Below are positions 26,201 through 34,817 of a stretch of 64,000 bases of DNA, piece after piece. Both the position numbers and the translations under genes were made by a program. Within the stretch, counting starts at the first letter, position 1; each line of letters begins with the position of its first letter. The notes beneath the pieces were generated by a model that did not search any database, had not been told where the DNA came from, and saw nothing but the letters and a program-made list of their open reading frames with translations. Source of the DNA: UBA8296 sp031581145 (GTDB lineage Bacteria; Bacteroidota; Rhodothermia; Balneolales; Balneolaceae); the NCBI GenBank assembly GCA_031581145.1, contig JAVLBP010000003.1, positions 68,754 to 132,753 on the forward strand, given 5' to 3'.

Positions 26201-29200
26201 TTACCCTGAAGCATCCAAGAGGGTTTGGGCATCTTTGGCTGCTTGCGTGTTAGGATAGGTTTGCATTAACCGGTCCAACCAAACACGCGCCTCTGCGACA
26301 TTTTCATCTAAAATATAGAGCTCACCTAGGCGGAACATCGACCTCGAGGCCCACTCTTCAAACGCCTCATACAACACTGTCACTTGTTCATATTCATTTT
26401 TTGCACGTGTGGCATCGCCTTCAAGTTGATAGCTCCGGGCATGGAGATAGTTTGCTTCAGCAACTTGCTCCCGAATGCCCACGGATCGAGCAGGCGCCAA
26501 CACCTCTCGTGCCTCAACGAGCTTCCCTTGATCCATATAAAGCCGTGCCAAGCCTGTTCGTGCTTGCAGTGAGCTGGGTTGCTCTTCAAGAAGTGTATTA
26601 TATAGCTCAAGTGATTGCGCTTGATCGTCTTCGGATCCAAGTCTTCTGTAAGCCTCCGCTAAACCAAGCAACGCTTCCACCCTAAAACGATCATCTCCAT
26701 CTTGAAGTTGTTCGAACCAATCGATCGCACCCATCAGATCCCCCTCTTCTAACGCCATCTGACCTAACGTAGTGAGGCCAAACAATCGTTGCTCAGAGCC
26801 AGGAAATTGATTCACAAGGGTCCCATAAGCCTCTTTGGCGCCACTACGATCACCCAGTTGACGCTTGGCATCGCCAATCCCAGCATAGGCCGCTGGGAGT
26901 GAAGCTTCACGATTGGTCACCCGAATGTATTGCTCAAATTCTCGGATCGCTGTTTGGTAATCCCCTGACTGCACCAACGACTCGGCTTGTCTAAACCTCA
27001 ACCGATCCGCCGTTGTGGTGCTAGGATGACTTTCTAAAAAGGACTCCAACAGCTCCTCCGCATCGGATTCTTCGCCTAAAAAGAGCGTCGCATACTGAAT
27101 CCCGTCAATCGCATCAATGATGTAGCTACTGCGTGGGTACGCTTCCAATATGTTTTGGTAGGCCTCAACAGCCGACTCATACTCTCCCGCATTGTAATAG
27201 GCATCTCCAATGGCGAATTGAGCCCGTGCTGCCCACGAAATCCCTGGGCTTTGATCGATGAGGCGTTCAAACTCCTCAACTGCCTGACTTGTATTACCGA
27301 GGGTTAAGAATAAATAGCCAATATTATACTGCGCTTGCTCCCGTACCCTGGTAAAGGGATAGATTCGCAAGAGTTTGCGAAACTCCTCAATCGCCTCCAT
27401 TTCCAAACCAGCGCGATAATAACTATTCGCGACTTGGAACATGGCATAATCACCCCCTGGCTCCGCTCCATAGGCTCGTTGGTACGTCTCAATGGCTTGA
27501 TCATAGGCACCCGTTGCAAAATAGGCATCACCCAAGCGGAGGCGCGCATCGGTATCAAAAGGGTAAAGGGCAATCGGAGGGGGATTATAATCAGACAAAA
27601 AAGCCTCCATAGGCTCAATGACCTTTTCATACTCCCCATTCATAAAGTGTGCCCAGGCCCACGCATACCTCGCAGCACCCAAAAACTCATGGCCTGGATA
27701 CCGTCCCACAAATGACTCAAAGGATGCCGCTGCTTCACCATATTGCCCCAATTGAAACAGCGCATCGGCAGACCAAAACAACGATTCTGAAGCCAGTCGG
27801 GCTACCGTGGCTTGATCTTCCTCGCTCACCCCACGCACACGTTGACCCTCCTGAAAAACACCCTCAAATAATGGCTGTGCTTGTTCATATGCCTGATTGA
27901 TGTACAATACCCATGCTTTTTGAAAGCGTGCCTGGATCTTAGCGGCCGCCGCAACGGCTTGATGAGTCTCAGCAAGCTCGAATGCTTGAAGTGCACGTGT
28001 ATATTCGCCGTTAGCAAAATAAACTTCCCCCAACAAGCTCAACACATCACCAGGACGCTTTAGCTCGTCAACATCTTGAGCTAGCCCCCTCAACAAATCA
28101 ATCGCCTCACCAAAACGACCCCGTTCAAACAACACCACACTATACTCATAGGTCGCCTCTTCAACAAATACCCCTTCTTGAAACCGTTCTTGAAACTTCT
28201 CAAAACGCTCAATGGATAAGTCTAATCGATTGGCAAGCTTATGATTTACAGCGGTATAGTACAGAGCTTTTTGAGCAAGCTCATCTTCACCCTTTGATGC
28301 CTCTGAAAAGGACCTTGCCGCCCAATGGTATATTCCTTGATAATGATACACCCACCCAAGTCCGTAATGAGACATACGCTCCTCGGGTGTTCCCTTTGTC
28401 AGATTAATAGCCTGCAAGTAGTAACGAACCGCCTCATCATACCGCTGCAATGCTTTATAGCTCTCTGCTGCGAGATAAACGGCTTTGTGCTCTGCCTCAC
28501 CTTCAATGTAAGGGAGCGCGTCTAAAAAGGCTTGGGCAGCTTGTTCAAATTGTCTCTCTTGATAATACGATTCCCCTAATGCGGTGCCGATACGACGCGT
28601 CGTGGGGTGAAAGGGGTGCGCTTCACGGAGTTGCTCGAACGTTTCGGCCGACTTGTCGTAGGCTTGATTTTCTAGGTACAACCGACCAGCAGAGTAATAG
28701 GCCTCCGGTGCTTGGGGTTGCTCTGGCGTTCGTTGCGTCAGTGCTAAAAATGATGCCAAAGATTGGTCTATGTCACCTGCTTCAAGTGCAGTCTCTGCTT
28801 CCCAGTACAACACTCGTGCCAACGCTTCTTGATCAACACGACTTTGCTTTGCCTTCGTGAAATACTCACGAGCTTTTTTGGGTCGGTTTGAGTCCCAATA
28901 ATAATGGCCAACCGTTTCATAGAGCTGGCGGGCCAAAGCCCCATGCGGAAATGCCTCACCATAGGCTACGACCAATGGTTCCACTTGATCAGGTTGAGTC
29001 TCAAGAATCAGCCGAATGCGATAGATCCATGCTGATTCTTTGAGCGAGGCCTCAGCTTCAGGGTGCTCACAAAGCGTTTCAAAGCCAGAAAGTGCCTCTA
29101 TCCAAAGACCTTGTTGCATCGCCTCCACAGCCGACTGATAGAGCTCTACCGGGTCCGTTGGATCAAGGGTTGTTCCGCGGGCGACTCCTGTGGAGACCAA

Positions 29201-29251
29201 CAATAAACAGATTAAACCGACGAGAGGAACGAAACGAGCTTGCCGATTCAC
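26201..29251 (-). CDS. Secreted TPR-repeat protein, 1016 residues
   Basis: An exported helical-repeat scaffold: signal peptide (FVPLVGLICLLLVSTGVARG) followed by roughly 20-25 tetratricopeptide repeats to the C-terminus, with the typical W-LG-Y-A-F-A-P spacing (for example AESLVQSGDYQTAIREFEQY, FAIGDAYYNAGEYESAVEAY, LGEVYFANGEYTRALQAFEL). Its size and all-TPR architecture resemble periplasmic or outer-membrane-associated TPR proteins of Bacteroidota, whose roles in envelope assembly, polysaccharide export or gliding are varied. Start GTG 29249-29251 overlaps the upstream TGA (GTGA). aroA begins three bases after its stop. No catalytic domain is visible. Confidence 0.85.
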   Translation of the reverse strand: MNRQARFVPLVGLICLLLVSTGVARGTTLDPTDPVELYQSAVEAMQQGLWIEALSGFETLCEHPEAEASLKESAWIYRIRLILETQPDQVEPLVVAYGEAFPHGALARQLYETVGHYYWDSNRPKKAREYFTKAKQSRVDQEALARVLYWEAETALEAGDIDQSLASFLALTQRTPEQPQAPEAYYSAGRLYLENQAYDKSAETFEQLREAHPFHPTTRRIGTALGESYYQERQFEQAAQAFLDALPYIEGEAEHKAVYLAAESYKALQRYDEAVRYYLQAINLTKGTPEERMSHYGLGWVYHYQGIYHWAARSFSEASKGEDELAQKALYYTAVNHKLANRLDLSIERFEKFQERFQEGVFVEEATYEYSVVLFERGRFGEAIDLLRGLAQDVDELKRPGDVLSLLGEVYFANGEYTRALQAFELAETHQAVAAAAKIQARFQKAWVLYINQAYEQAQPLFEGVFQEGQRVRGVSEEDQATVARLASESLFWSADALFQLGQYGEAAASFESFVGRYPGHEFLGAARYAWAWAHFMNGEYEKVIEPMEAFLSDYNPPPIALYPFDTDARLRLGDAYFATGAYDQAIETYQRAYGAEPGGDYAMFQVANSYYRAGLEMEAIEEFRKLLRIYPFTRVREQAQYNIGYLFLTLGNTSQAVEEFERLIDQSPGISWAARAQFAIGDAYYNAGEYESAVEAYQNILEAYPRSSYIIDAIDGIQYATLFLGEESDAEELLESFLESHPSTTTADRLRFRQAESLVQSGDYQTAIREFEQYIRVTNREASLPAAYAGIGDAKRQLGDRSGAKEAYGTLVNQFPGSEQRLFGLTTLGQMALEEGDLMGAIDWFEQLQDGDDRFRVEALLGLAEAYRRLGSEDDQAQSLELYNTLLEEQPSSLQARTGLARLYMDQGKLVEAREVLAPARSVGIREQVAEANYLHARSYQLEGDATRAKNEYEQVTVLYEAFEEWASRSMFRLGELYILDENVAEARVWLDRLMQTYPNTQAAKDAQTLLDASG

Positions 29252-29772
29252 GAACCTAGATAGTGCAGTAAATGATCCAGGTTAAGGTCTAGCTCATCCT
29301 CTGATGGATCTGTTGAGCAGACAGGATAATGACCTTTTTGGCGAAGGCCACTAAAGAAAGGTTCCCATGCTTGATCCGTTTCACCTACAACCACAAAGCA
29401 TCCATGGCGTGATTCAGATGTCGATTGAGGGGGATCAATAAAATAAACCACGCGAAGTTGGACACGCTCAATACTGGCCAGTAGCGCTAAATCGGCATGA
29501 CATTGAGCACGATCTTGCGTTTCGACACAAAAGAGTTGTGGGGCACCCTCCTTGATCCCCGCATGGGCAAACATCCACCCAAAAAGATCTTCCCTGCGTA
29601 GTTGACCTTGTGAAAGACCCGTCTCTTCATCAACGACATGTAAGACTTTTGCATCCGTTTGTACGAATAGACGGCATAATTCCCAGACATCTTTACTAGA
29701 CGACACTACTGGGCCCTCATCCGATGAATCGTTGCCCAAATGTTCCATCAATAATGATTTTGCTGATATCAT
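29248..29772 (-). CDS. CBS-domain-like small protein
   Basis: A 174-residue soluble protein. Residues about 25-75 (SKDVWELCRLFVQTDAKVLH, VVDEETGLSQGQLRREDLFG) look like one CBS motif; the rest (LLASIERVQLRVVYFIDP, RHGCFVVVGETD) has an ACT-like beta-alpha-beta pattern. CBS proteins of about 220 residues with this layout occur in Bacteroidota, but here the motif is weak and only one CBS-like unit is seen, so the assignment is tentative. It is 15 nt downstream of hflX and its TGA overlaps the GTG of the TPR gene. Ligand and partner are unknown. Confidence 0.45.
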   Translation of the reverse strand: MISAKSLLMEHLGNDSSDEGPVVSSSKDVWELCRLFVQTDAKVLHVVDEETGLSQGQLRREDLFGWMFAHAGIKEGAPQLFCVETQDRAQCHADLALLASIERVQLRVVYFIDPPQSTSESRHGCFVVVGETDQAWEPFFSGLRQKGHYPVCSTDPSEDELDLNLDHLLHYLGS

Positions 29773-29787
29773 GAGGTAGTGCTAATC

Positions 29788-31122
29788 TTACGAATAGACG
29801 TGGTCCATAGCTTGGCGTTGTCCCTCAGCATCAAAAACATCGAGTTGGCCATTATATTTCTTAGAAAGGCCTTTCAGTACATCAAATGATGTTCGACCTG
29901 AGACGTGAATGCTTGACTCATCATAACATTCGTTTTCAATAACTGCAAGAGTTCGAAGAGACGAAACTACAGAAAAATCGGTTATTGGCAAGGTGAGTGT
30001 AAAGTCAAGAAAATCCTCCTCCAGACGATTTTCTACCGTTTTTCGTAATCGATCTAGACCCATATATCGAGCCGCTGACACATATACCGCTTGAGGATAT
30101 TGTTGTTTACATTCCAACAATTGCTCCGGTGTAGCTTGATCAATCTTGTTAAAGACCCACTGCACCGGTGTGTTGGAGGCACCTAAGTCCCGCAAGGTGG
30201 TTTTCACAGCTTCTATGTGCTCCAGAGTCGTGGGAGACGATGCGTCGACGACATGTAAGAGTAAATCAGCATCCTTCACCTCCTCAAGCGTCGATTTAAA
30301 ACTCTCAACCAAGTGGTGTGGCAGTTTACGTATAAAACCAACCGTATCGGATAGTAATACCGTACGATTGGGTAGGGTCCAACGTCGTACTGTGGAGTCA
30401 AGGGTCGCAAAAAGACGATCCTCTGCAAGCACATCGGTGTTTGTAAGGGCGTTTAGCAACGTCGACTTGCCTGCATTGGTGTACCCAACAATGGCAACTT
30501 GCATCGTTGACGAACGACGCTTGCGACGGGTAGCACGCTGTTTGTCAATTTTTTTGAGTGTTTCCTTTAATGTGGAAATACGTTGCCCGATAATCCGCCG
30601 ATCGGTCTCAATCTGTGTCTCACCAGGACCTTTGGTGCCAATGCCACCGCTCTGACGAGACAGGTGAGTCCAAAAACGGGTTAAGCGAGGAAGGATATAC
30701 CGTAATTGAGCAAGCTCAACTTGGGTTTTAGCTGCATTGGTTCGGGCACGACTCGCAAAAATATCCAAAATGAGCCCTGTTCGGTCTAGGACTTTTCGCT
30801 TGGTGATTTTTTCAATCATCCTAAGCTGAGTGCCCGTGAGCTCATCATCAAAAATGATCACGTCACACTTCTTCGCAGCACTATCTTCAACAATGTCATG
30901 GAGTTTCCCTTTACCGATATAAGTAGACGGTTCAGGATGATCTCTATGTTGCAAATGGCGTCCCACCTCCATCGCACCGGCGGTGTCAGCGAGCCTCGCA
31001 AGTTCGTTTAAGTGCTCCGTAGCCTCATGGGTTGTCGACTCTTGCGTGACCAATCCTACAAGTAACGCTCTTTCCTTTTTGGATGGGCGACGTCGTATGG
31101 AATCTGGGTGAGAAAAACTCAA
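29788..31122 (-). CDS. hflX: Ribosome-associated GTPase HflX
   Basis: A 444-residue TRAFAC GTPase that splits stalled or stress-inactivated ribosomes. The N-terminal HflX domain (ALLVGLVTQ, DVIIFDDELTGTQLRMIEK), the glycine-rich connector SGGIGTKGPGETQIETDRR, and the G motifs VAIVGYTNAGKSTLLNALT (G1), SDTVGFIRKLPH (G3) and NKID (G4) are all present. The start is TTG 31120-31122, overlapping the TGA of the upstream gene (TTGA); there is no in-frame ATG nearby before the conserved domain. Confidence 0.94.
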   Translation of the reverse strand: MSFSHPDSIRRRPSKKERALLVGLVTQESTTHEATEHLNELARLADTAGAMEVGRHLQHRDHPEPSTYIGKGKLHDIVEDSAAKKCDVIIFDDELTGTQLRMIEKITKRKVLDRTGLILDIFASRARTNAAKTQVELAQLRYILPRLTRFWTHLSRQSGGIGTKGPGETQIETDRRIIGQRISTLKETLKKIDKQRATRRKRRSSTMQVAIVGYTNAGKSTLLNALTNTDVLAEDRLFATLDSTVRRWTLPNRTVLLSDTVGFIRKLPHHLVESFKSTLEEVKDADLLLHVVDASSPTTLEHIEAVKTTLRDLGASNTPVQWVFNKIDQATPEQLLECKQQYPQAVYVSAARYMGLDRLRKTVENRLEEDFLDFTLTLPITDFSVVSSLRTLAVIENECYDESSIHVSGRTSFDVLKGLSKKYNGQLDVFDAEGQRQAMDHVYS

Positions 31123-31712
31123 TCGTTATCAACCAACTTTACAACGTTCGATTCTGGAGTTTCTGCCCAAGCCAGTGAAGAGAGTTTCCGACTCACTAGT
31201 GTCTGGAAGGGTGCAACATGGCTACCTGGAACAAATAACTCTAGTCTCATGAGTGATCCAGACAATGTCCCCTTGGCATTCACGTCTTGATAGAAGAATG
31301 TATAATGGACACCTTTTGATCGCTCTTCTGTTGAATAATCCACAATCTGAGTCCACTGAACCGTTTGAGCTGGCTCATTCACATTTTTGACGATGCCCGT
31401 ATTTGTGATGATCCGTCGCGATGCCATCACACTCACCACAAACCAGTTGACACCAATCCATGATAATCCAATGACGGTAGAGTACAAGTGAGTTTGTTGC
31501 TGCCAGACCGCTAGGGTTGTCACCAGTGCCATCATGAGCAGGAATACGGAAGAGAAGATGGGGTAACCCAACATACGACCACCATTCCAGGCAAGTCGTA
31601 CTTGACGAAGGCGCAGGATATTTCCTACGCTATATGAGCTAATAATGGGTGTTGCCACCGCAAAAAAGCCCACAATCCAATGAAAAAGTACAGTAGTAAC
31701 GGTTTCGATCAT
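31119..31712 (-). CDS. Membrane protein with C-terminal PH-like domain
   Basis: A 197-residue protein with four predicted membrane segments in residues 1-110 (VLFHWIVGFFAVATPIISSY, IFSSVFLLMMALVTTLAVW, VIGLSWIGVNWFVVSVMASR among them), followed by a soluble part starting RRIITNTGIVKN and continuing VQWTQIVDYSTEERSKGVHY, the pattern of bacterial PH (YcxB/YdbT-like) domains. Function unknown. It is the first gene of the hflX run and is divergent from the FG-GAP-like lipoprotein gene across 96 nt. Confidence 0.6.
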   Translation of the reverse strand: MIETVTTVLFHWIVGFFAVATPIISSYSVGNILRLRQVRLAWNGGRMLGYPIFSSVFLLMMALVTTLAVWQQQTHLYSTVIGLSWIGVNWFVVSVMASRRIITNTGIVKNVNEPAQTVQWTQIVDYSTEERSKGVHYTFFYQDVNAKGTLSGSLMRLELFVPGSHVAPFQTLVSRKLSSLAWAETPESNVVKLVDND

Positions 31713-31771
31713 CCAGTATGGTTAAACACAGCACCTTCTACAATGCTTTGGTTGTAAATTGCGTTCTTTCA

Positions 31772-31803
31772 TTGAACGAATCAAGAGACACAATAGTATA
31801 TTT
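31772..31803 (+). promoter_or_regulatory. Weak candidate promoter abutting the lipoprotein start
   Basis: TATATTTA at 31797-31804 with TTG at 31772-31774 (22-nt spacing) resembles the promoters proposed for the two tRNAs. It ends four bases before the ATG at 31809, so transcription would begin at or next to the start codon, giving a leaderless message. The match is partly fortuitous-looking; low confidence. Confidence 0.3.
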
Positions 31804-31808
31804 ACACG

Positions 31809-34800
31809 ATGAGTACATTTCGTTTCTTTCCCGCTCTGGCCCTATGGCTTGTGATGATTCAAGCGTGCTCCCCAATCCAAGAAGCACGCTATTCTATGTT
31901 TCCATCATCGTGGGCACCATGGGATGATGGCCTACCCCAACAAACCATGGCACATCTCGCAATTCCCCCCAGTGAGGAGGTCTATGTGGGTGCTTCATGG
32001 TCAGATCCTTCAGCCTTCCTGTGGGAAGGACTTCCTTCCGAGCGTTTGGTTCAGGGGGACAATCACCCTTTAGCTGACATTGCCCAACTCAAGTTACGCC
32101 CAGAGGGGATCGCATTGGTTGCACTCTCACCGGAGCATCAAGTGCCCGTCTGGTACGTTGAAGATCTCACGTTAGATCAGCTTCAATTAGAGCTCTCAAC
32201 TCCCATTGAGCCGCTCTATGAACTGGGTACAGGTTTGGGCTCAAAAACGATGCATGTGATAGCTAATGAAGAGACCTTTGCACGGTTCACAGGTGATATT
32301 GCGCGGGATGCCCTTTTTATGGTAGAGTTTGGACGATGGGCTCTTTTGTCTACCCACAGCCAGGCACTGGAATGGACTGTGGGGGCCTTCACAAAGACTC
32401 ATCCAAGACTCTCGTTTGAAGCATCCAATCACAATTCAAGTGAACCTTCAGGTGACAACAATCTGGCTGGGGTCTATTCCCTTGAAGCGTGGAGTGCATG
32501 GCTTGCGGGGATGGTCGATTATGTTCACCGACCCATGATGGTGGGCATCACAGGGCAATTGGGTCACTGGGTCGTGGATCAACATCCTGCATCAGACATT
32601 AAAAAGCGTTTAGGAGAGGATTTGGCGGACACGGAGACAATGACATTACGCGGTTCATACCAGGCGGGACGTCACTTGCAACACAGCCAAAAGGATGTGC
32701 ACCAAAGTATGCAAAGTAACACGAACAGTATGCAAAGTGGCACGAACATCACCTCCTCGGGTTGGCTTGCGTCAATGATTCACCATCCCGGATTCACCCC
32801 CTCTCTTCATCAGCATGTCCCTGACGATGCTGCGGGTTTTGCCATCGCACATGCTCCTATCATGGAGACCAAACGTTGGGCATCCTGGCTTGAGAATCAA
32901 ACATCCTCTTCTGGACTACCACTCGATTCCACCCTTTTAGCGATCGGTCCTCTGCTAGACAATTCGCGCGCCGATTTTCGATCGGAAACAGGCTTGATGC
33001 TTTTTTCTGAATCTGGTCTCGATGCCTCTAGTGAATGGGTCCATCTTCGAGCCATTGAGCGTCCAGCCCGCGTTGAAGAACTCTTTGAAGAGCTTGTCGA
33101 TAATACCTTGGCAGACCAAGAAGGTGGGCTCTATGTCTTTGAGCGAGGCTGGCCTGTGGTGTGGCTTGGGGCTCAACCAGCGCTGCAATCTATGATTCAA
33201 AAAGGTCATTCGCCGGCTTCCTTTTCCCAACGGCTATGGGTGAGGGTTACCAACGATGCCCTCATTATGGCGAATCGACCAGGATTGGTCGAGTCCATTC
33301 CAACACGCGCATCCAGTCAATCACTAGGGGCATGGATAGAGGGTGGAGGTGAACAACCTCAAGACGTCACGTTTATGGCAGGTGGGCGATTTGACGACTT
33401 GAATCAATTTATGCGTCCTTGGCAACAAGATCTTTCGCGGTCGTTGCCAGCGTCATGGCAACGTCAAGAACGTTTTTTGTGGATAGGTAAGCCTATGCAA
33501 AGTGGTCAGGGGCTAGACGATTCTGAAGGGGGGACACAAGACGACATGAGCACGACAACTCAAGAGTGGGAGCTAATCATCGAATTGTCAGAGGAACAAG
33601 ACAAGGGGTGGGAAAATCGATGGCTCTACCCAGCATCACGAACCACCTTAACCCATGCTCCAAGATTACGAGACATCGGTGGCTCGAGGAGACTCGAGGT
33701 TCTGTACAGCACTAAAGGGGGCGCTGTGGGGATGTTAGCCTCGGATGGAACCCAGTTACTTCAACTCTCTACAGGTGTGGACACCCCAATCGGGCCACCT
33801 GTGACGTATGACTGGTATGGAACGAACCAAGACATCATTTTCCAGGCTGCCGGAAGGAGTATCTATGCCTGGGATCCTAGTGGTCGGTTATTACCAAGCT
33901 TCCCACTTCAACTTGAGGAGGAGATCACGACGCCATTAACTTTAGGAGATGTCGATGGAAATGGGCTCCCTGATCTGCTACTTGGCACAGGCGACGGTAA
34001 AGTTTGGGTGTTAGATGGACGAGGAACTCCTCTCCCGGGATGGCCACAGCAAGTGCTTAGCACACAACGCGAACCTATCTATTTAATCCCTGGTTCCGGA
34101 GGCGCTTCATCGTCTGTCATGACTGTGAACGAAAATGCTTTGTATATGTGGAATCGCCAAGGAGAATTGCAGCCTGAGTTCCCAAGCTTTGCAGCCGCGC
34201 CTTTCACAGGTGGAGCATCAGTTGATCTTTCCGAAGGTGAGGTGATGCTTTCGTCGCTCAATGGACAGGTATTCGACTACGAGATTCAAATAGAAGAAGG
34301 GGGCTCACCTACTTTAACCATCGTGGATACACTCCAAGTAGTCCAAGAGTCAAGACAAGGAACCCTTCTCCCCTCCATCTCATCAAACGGCCCATACACC
34401 GCATGGACCACAAATTTTGGGTACGTTTTTGTGCATGATCAACGCCTAGATACCCTCTACACCACAAGAATGCCAGGGAATGCGACTGCGGAAGGTGCAG
34501 CAACCATCCTTGACATGGAGGGTCAGTCTGTTATGGTGGCTGCAACCGAATCTGGCCAAGCCACGGCATGGTCACTCCCAGAGCTAAGGCGAGTGGATAT
34601 TTTGCCTCCTGGACGGATCGAAAGCTTCACTTTTGGCGATGTTGAACAAGATGGCGACCTGGAATGGGTGGCCAAAACACCCGCTGGGATTCAGACATGG
34701 ACGATTTATCCGAGCAAGGTGGATCCAGCCGAAGCAGATTCAGTCAATTCAGACCCTAAAAAGGAAGATGCACCCGAAGCAGATTCAGTCAATTCAGACC

Positions 34801-34817
34801 CTAAAAAAATCGAGTAA
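31809..34817 (+). CDS. Large lipoprotein with FG-GAP/PQQ-like propeller region
   Basis: A 1002-residue lipoprotein: signal and lipobox FPALALWLVMIQAC (Cys20). Residues about 20-600 have no domain I can name (repeated hydrophobic segments such as DDAAGFAIAHAPIMETKRWA, reminiscent of DUF3352-like proteins). From about 620 the sequence becomes propeller-like, with an FG-GAP/VCBS unit LTLGDVDGNGLPDLLLGTGD and strands GKVWVLDGRGTPLPGWPQQ. The C-terminus is a low-complexity acidic tail made of two copies of PEADSVNSDPKK. In-frame duplications also occur near residue 300 (SMQSNTN/SMQSGTN). The 3' end overlaps the convergent DUF5686 gene by 17 nt. Surface or periplasmic location is inferred. Confidence 0.65.
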   Translation: MSTFRFFPALALWLVMIQACSPIQEARYSMFPSSWAPWDDGLPQQTMAHLAIPPSEEVYVGASWSDPSAFLWEGLPSERLVQGDNHPLADIAQLKLRPEGIALVALSPEHQVPVWYVEDLTLDQLQLELSTPIEPLYELGTGLGSKTMHVIANEETFARFTGDIARDALFMVEFGRWALLSTHSQALEWTVGAFTKTHPRLSFEASNHNSSEPSGDNNLAGVYSLEAWSAWLAGMVDYVHRPMMVGITGQLGHWVVDQHPASDIKKRLGEDLADTETMTLRGSYQAGRHLQHSQKDVHQSMQSNTNSMQSGTNITSSGWLASMIHHPGFTPSLHQHVPDDAAGFAIAHAPIMETKRWASWLENQTSSSGLPLDSTLLAIGPLLDNSRADFRSETGLMLFSESGLDASSEWVHLRAIERPARVEELFEELVDNTLADQEGGLYVFERGWPVVWLGAQPALQSMIQKGHSPASFSQRLWVRVTNDALIMANRPGLVESIPTRASSQSLGAWIEGGGEQPQDVTFMAGGRFDDLNQFMRPWQQDLSRSLPASWQRQERFLWIGKPMQSGQGLDDSEGGTQDDMSTTTQEWELIIELSEEQDKGWENRWLYPASRTTLTHAPRLRDIGGSRRLEVLYSTKGGAVGMLASDGTQLLQLSTGVDTPIGPPVTYDWYGTNQDIIFQAAGRSIYAWDPSGRLLPSFPLQLEEEITTPLTLGDVDGNGLPDLLLGTGDGKVWVLDGRGTPLPGWPQQVLSTQREPIYLIPGSGGASSSVMTVNENALYMWNRQGELQPEFPSFAAAPFTGGASVDLSEGEVMLSSLNGQVFDYEIQIEEGGSPTLTIVDTLQVVQESRQGTLLPSISSNGPYTAWTTNFGYVFVHDQRLDTLYTTRMPGNATAEGAATILDMEGQSVMVAATESGQATAWSLPELRRVDILPPGRIESFTFGDVEQDGDLEWVAKTPAGIQTWTIYPSKVDPAEADSVNSDPKKEDAPEADSVNSDPKKIE
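32706..32747. repeat. In-frame 21-bp tandem duplication
   Basis: AGTATGCAAAGTAACACGAAC (32706-32726) is repeated with one mismatch at 32727-32747 and encodes SMQSNTN-SMQSGTN in the lipoprotein. Period divisible by three, frame kept. Confidence 0.8.
34729..34807. repeat. Two copies of a 34-bp sequence, 45-bp period, at a gene 3' end
   Basis: The 34 bases at 34729-34762 (beginning CCGAAGCAGATTCAG) recur without mismatch at 34774-34807. They encode the duplicated tail PEADSVNSDPKK of the lipoprotein. The second copy extends into the 3' end of the convergent DUF5686 gene, so this repeat also forms the last codons of that gene. Confidence 0.85.
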
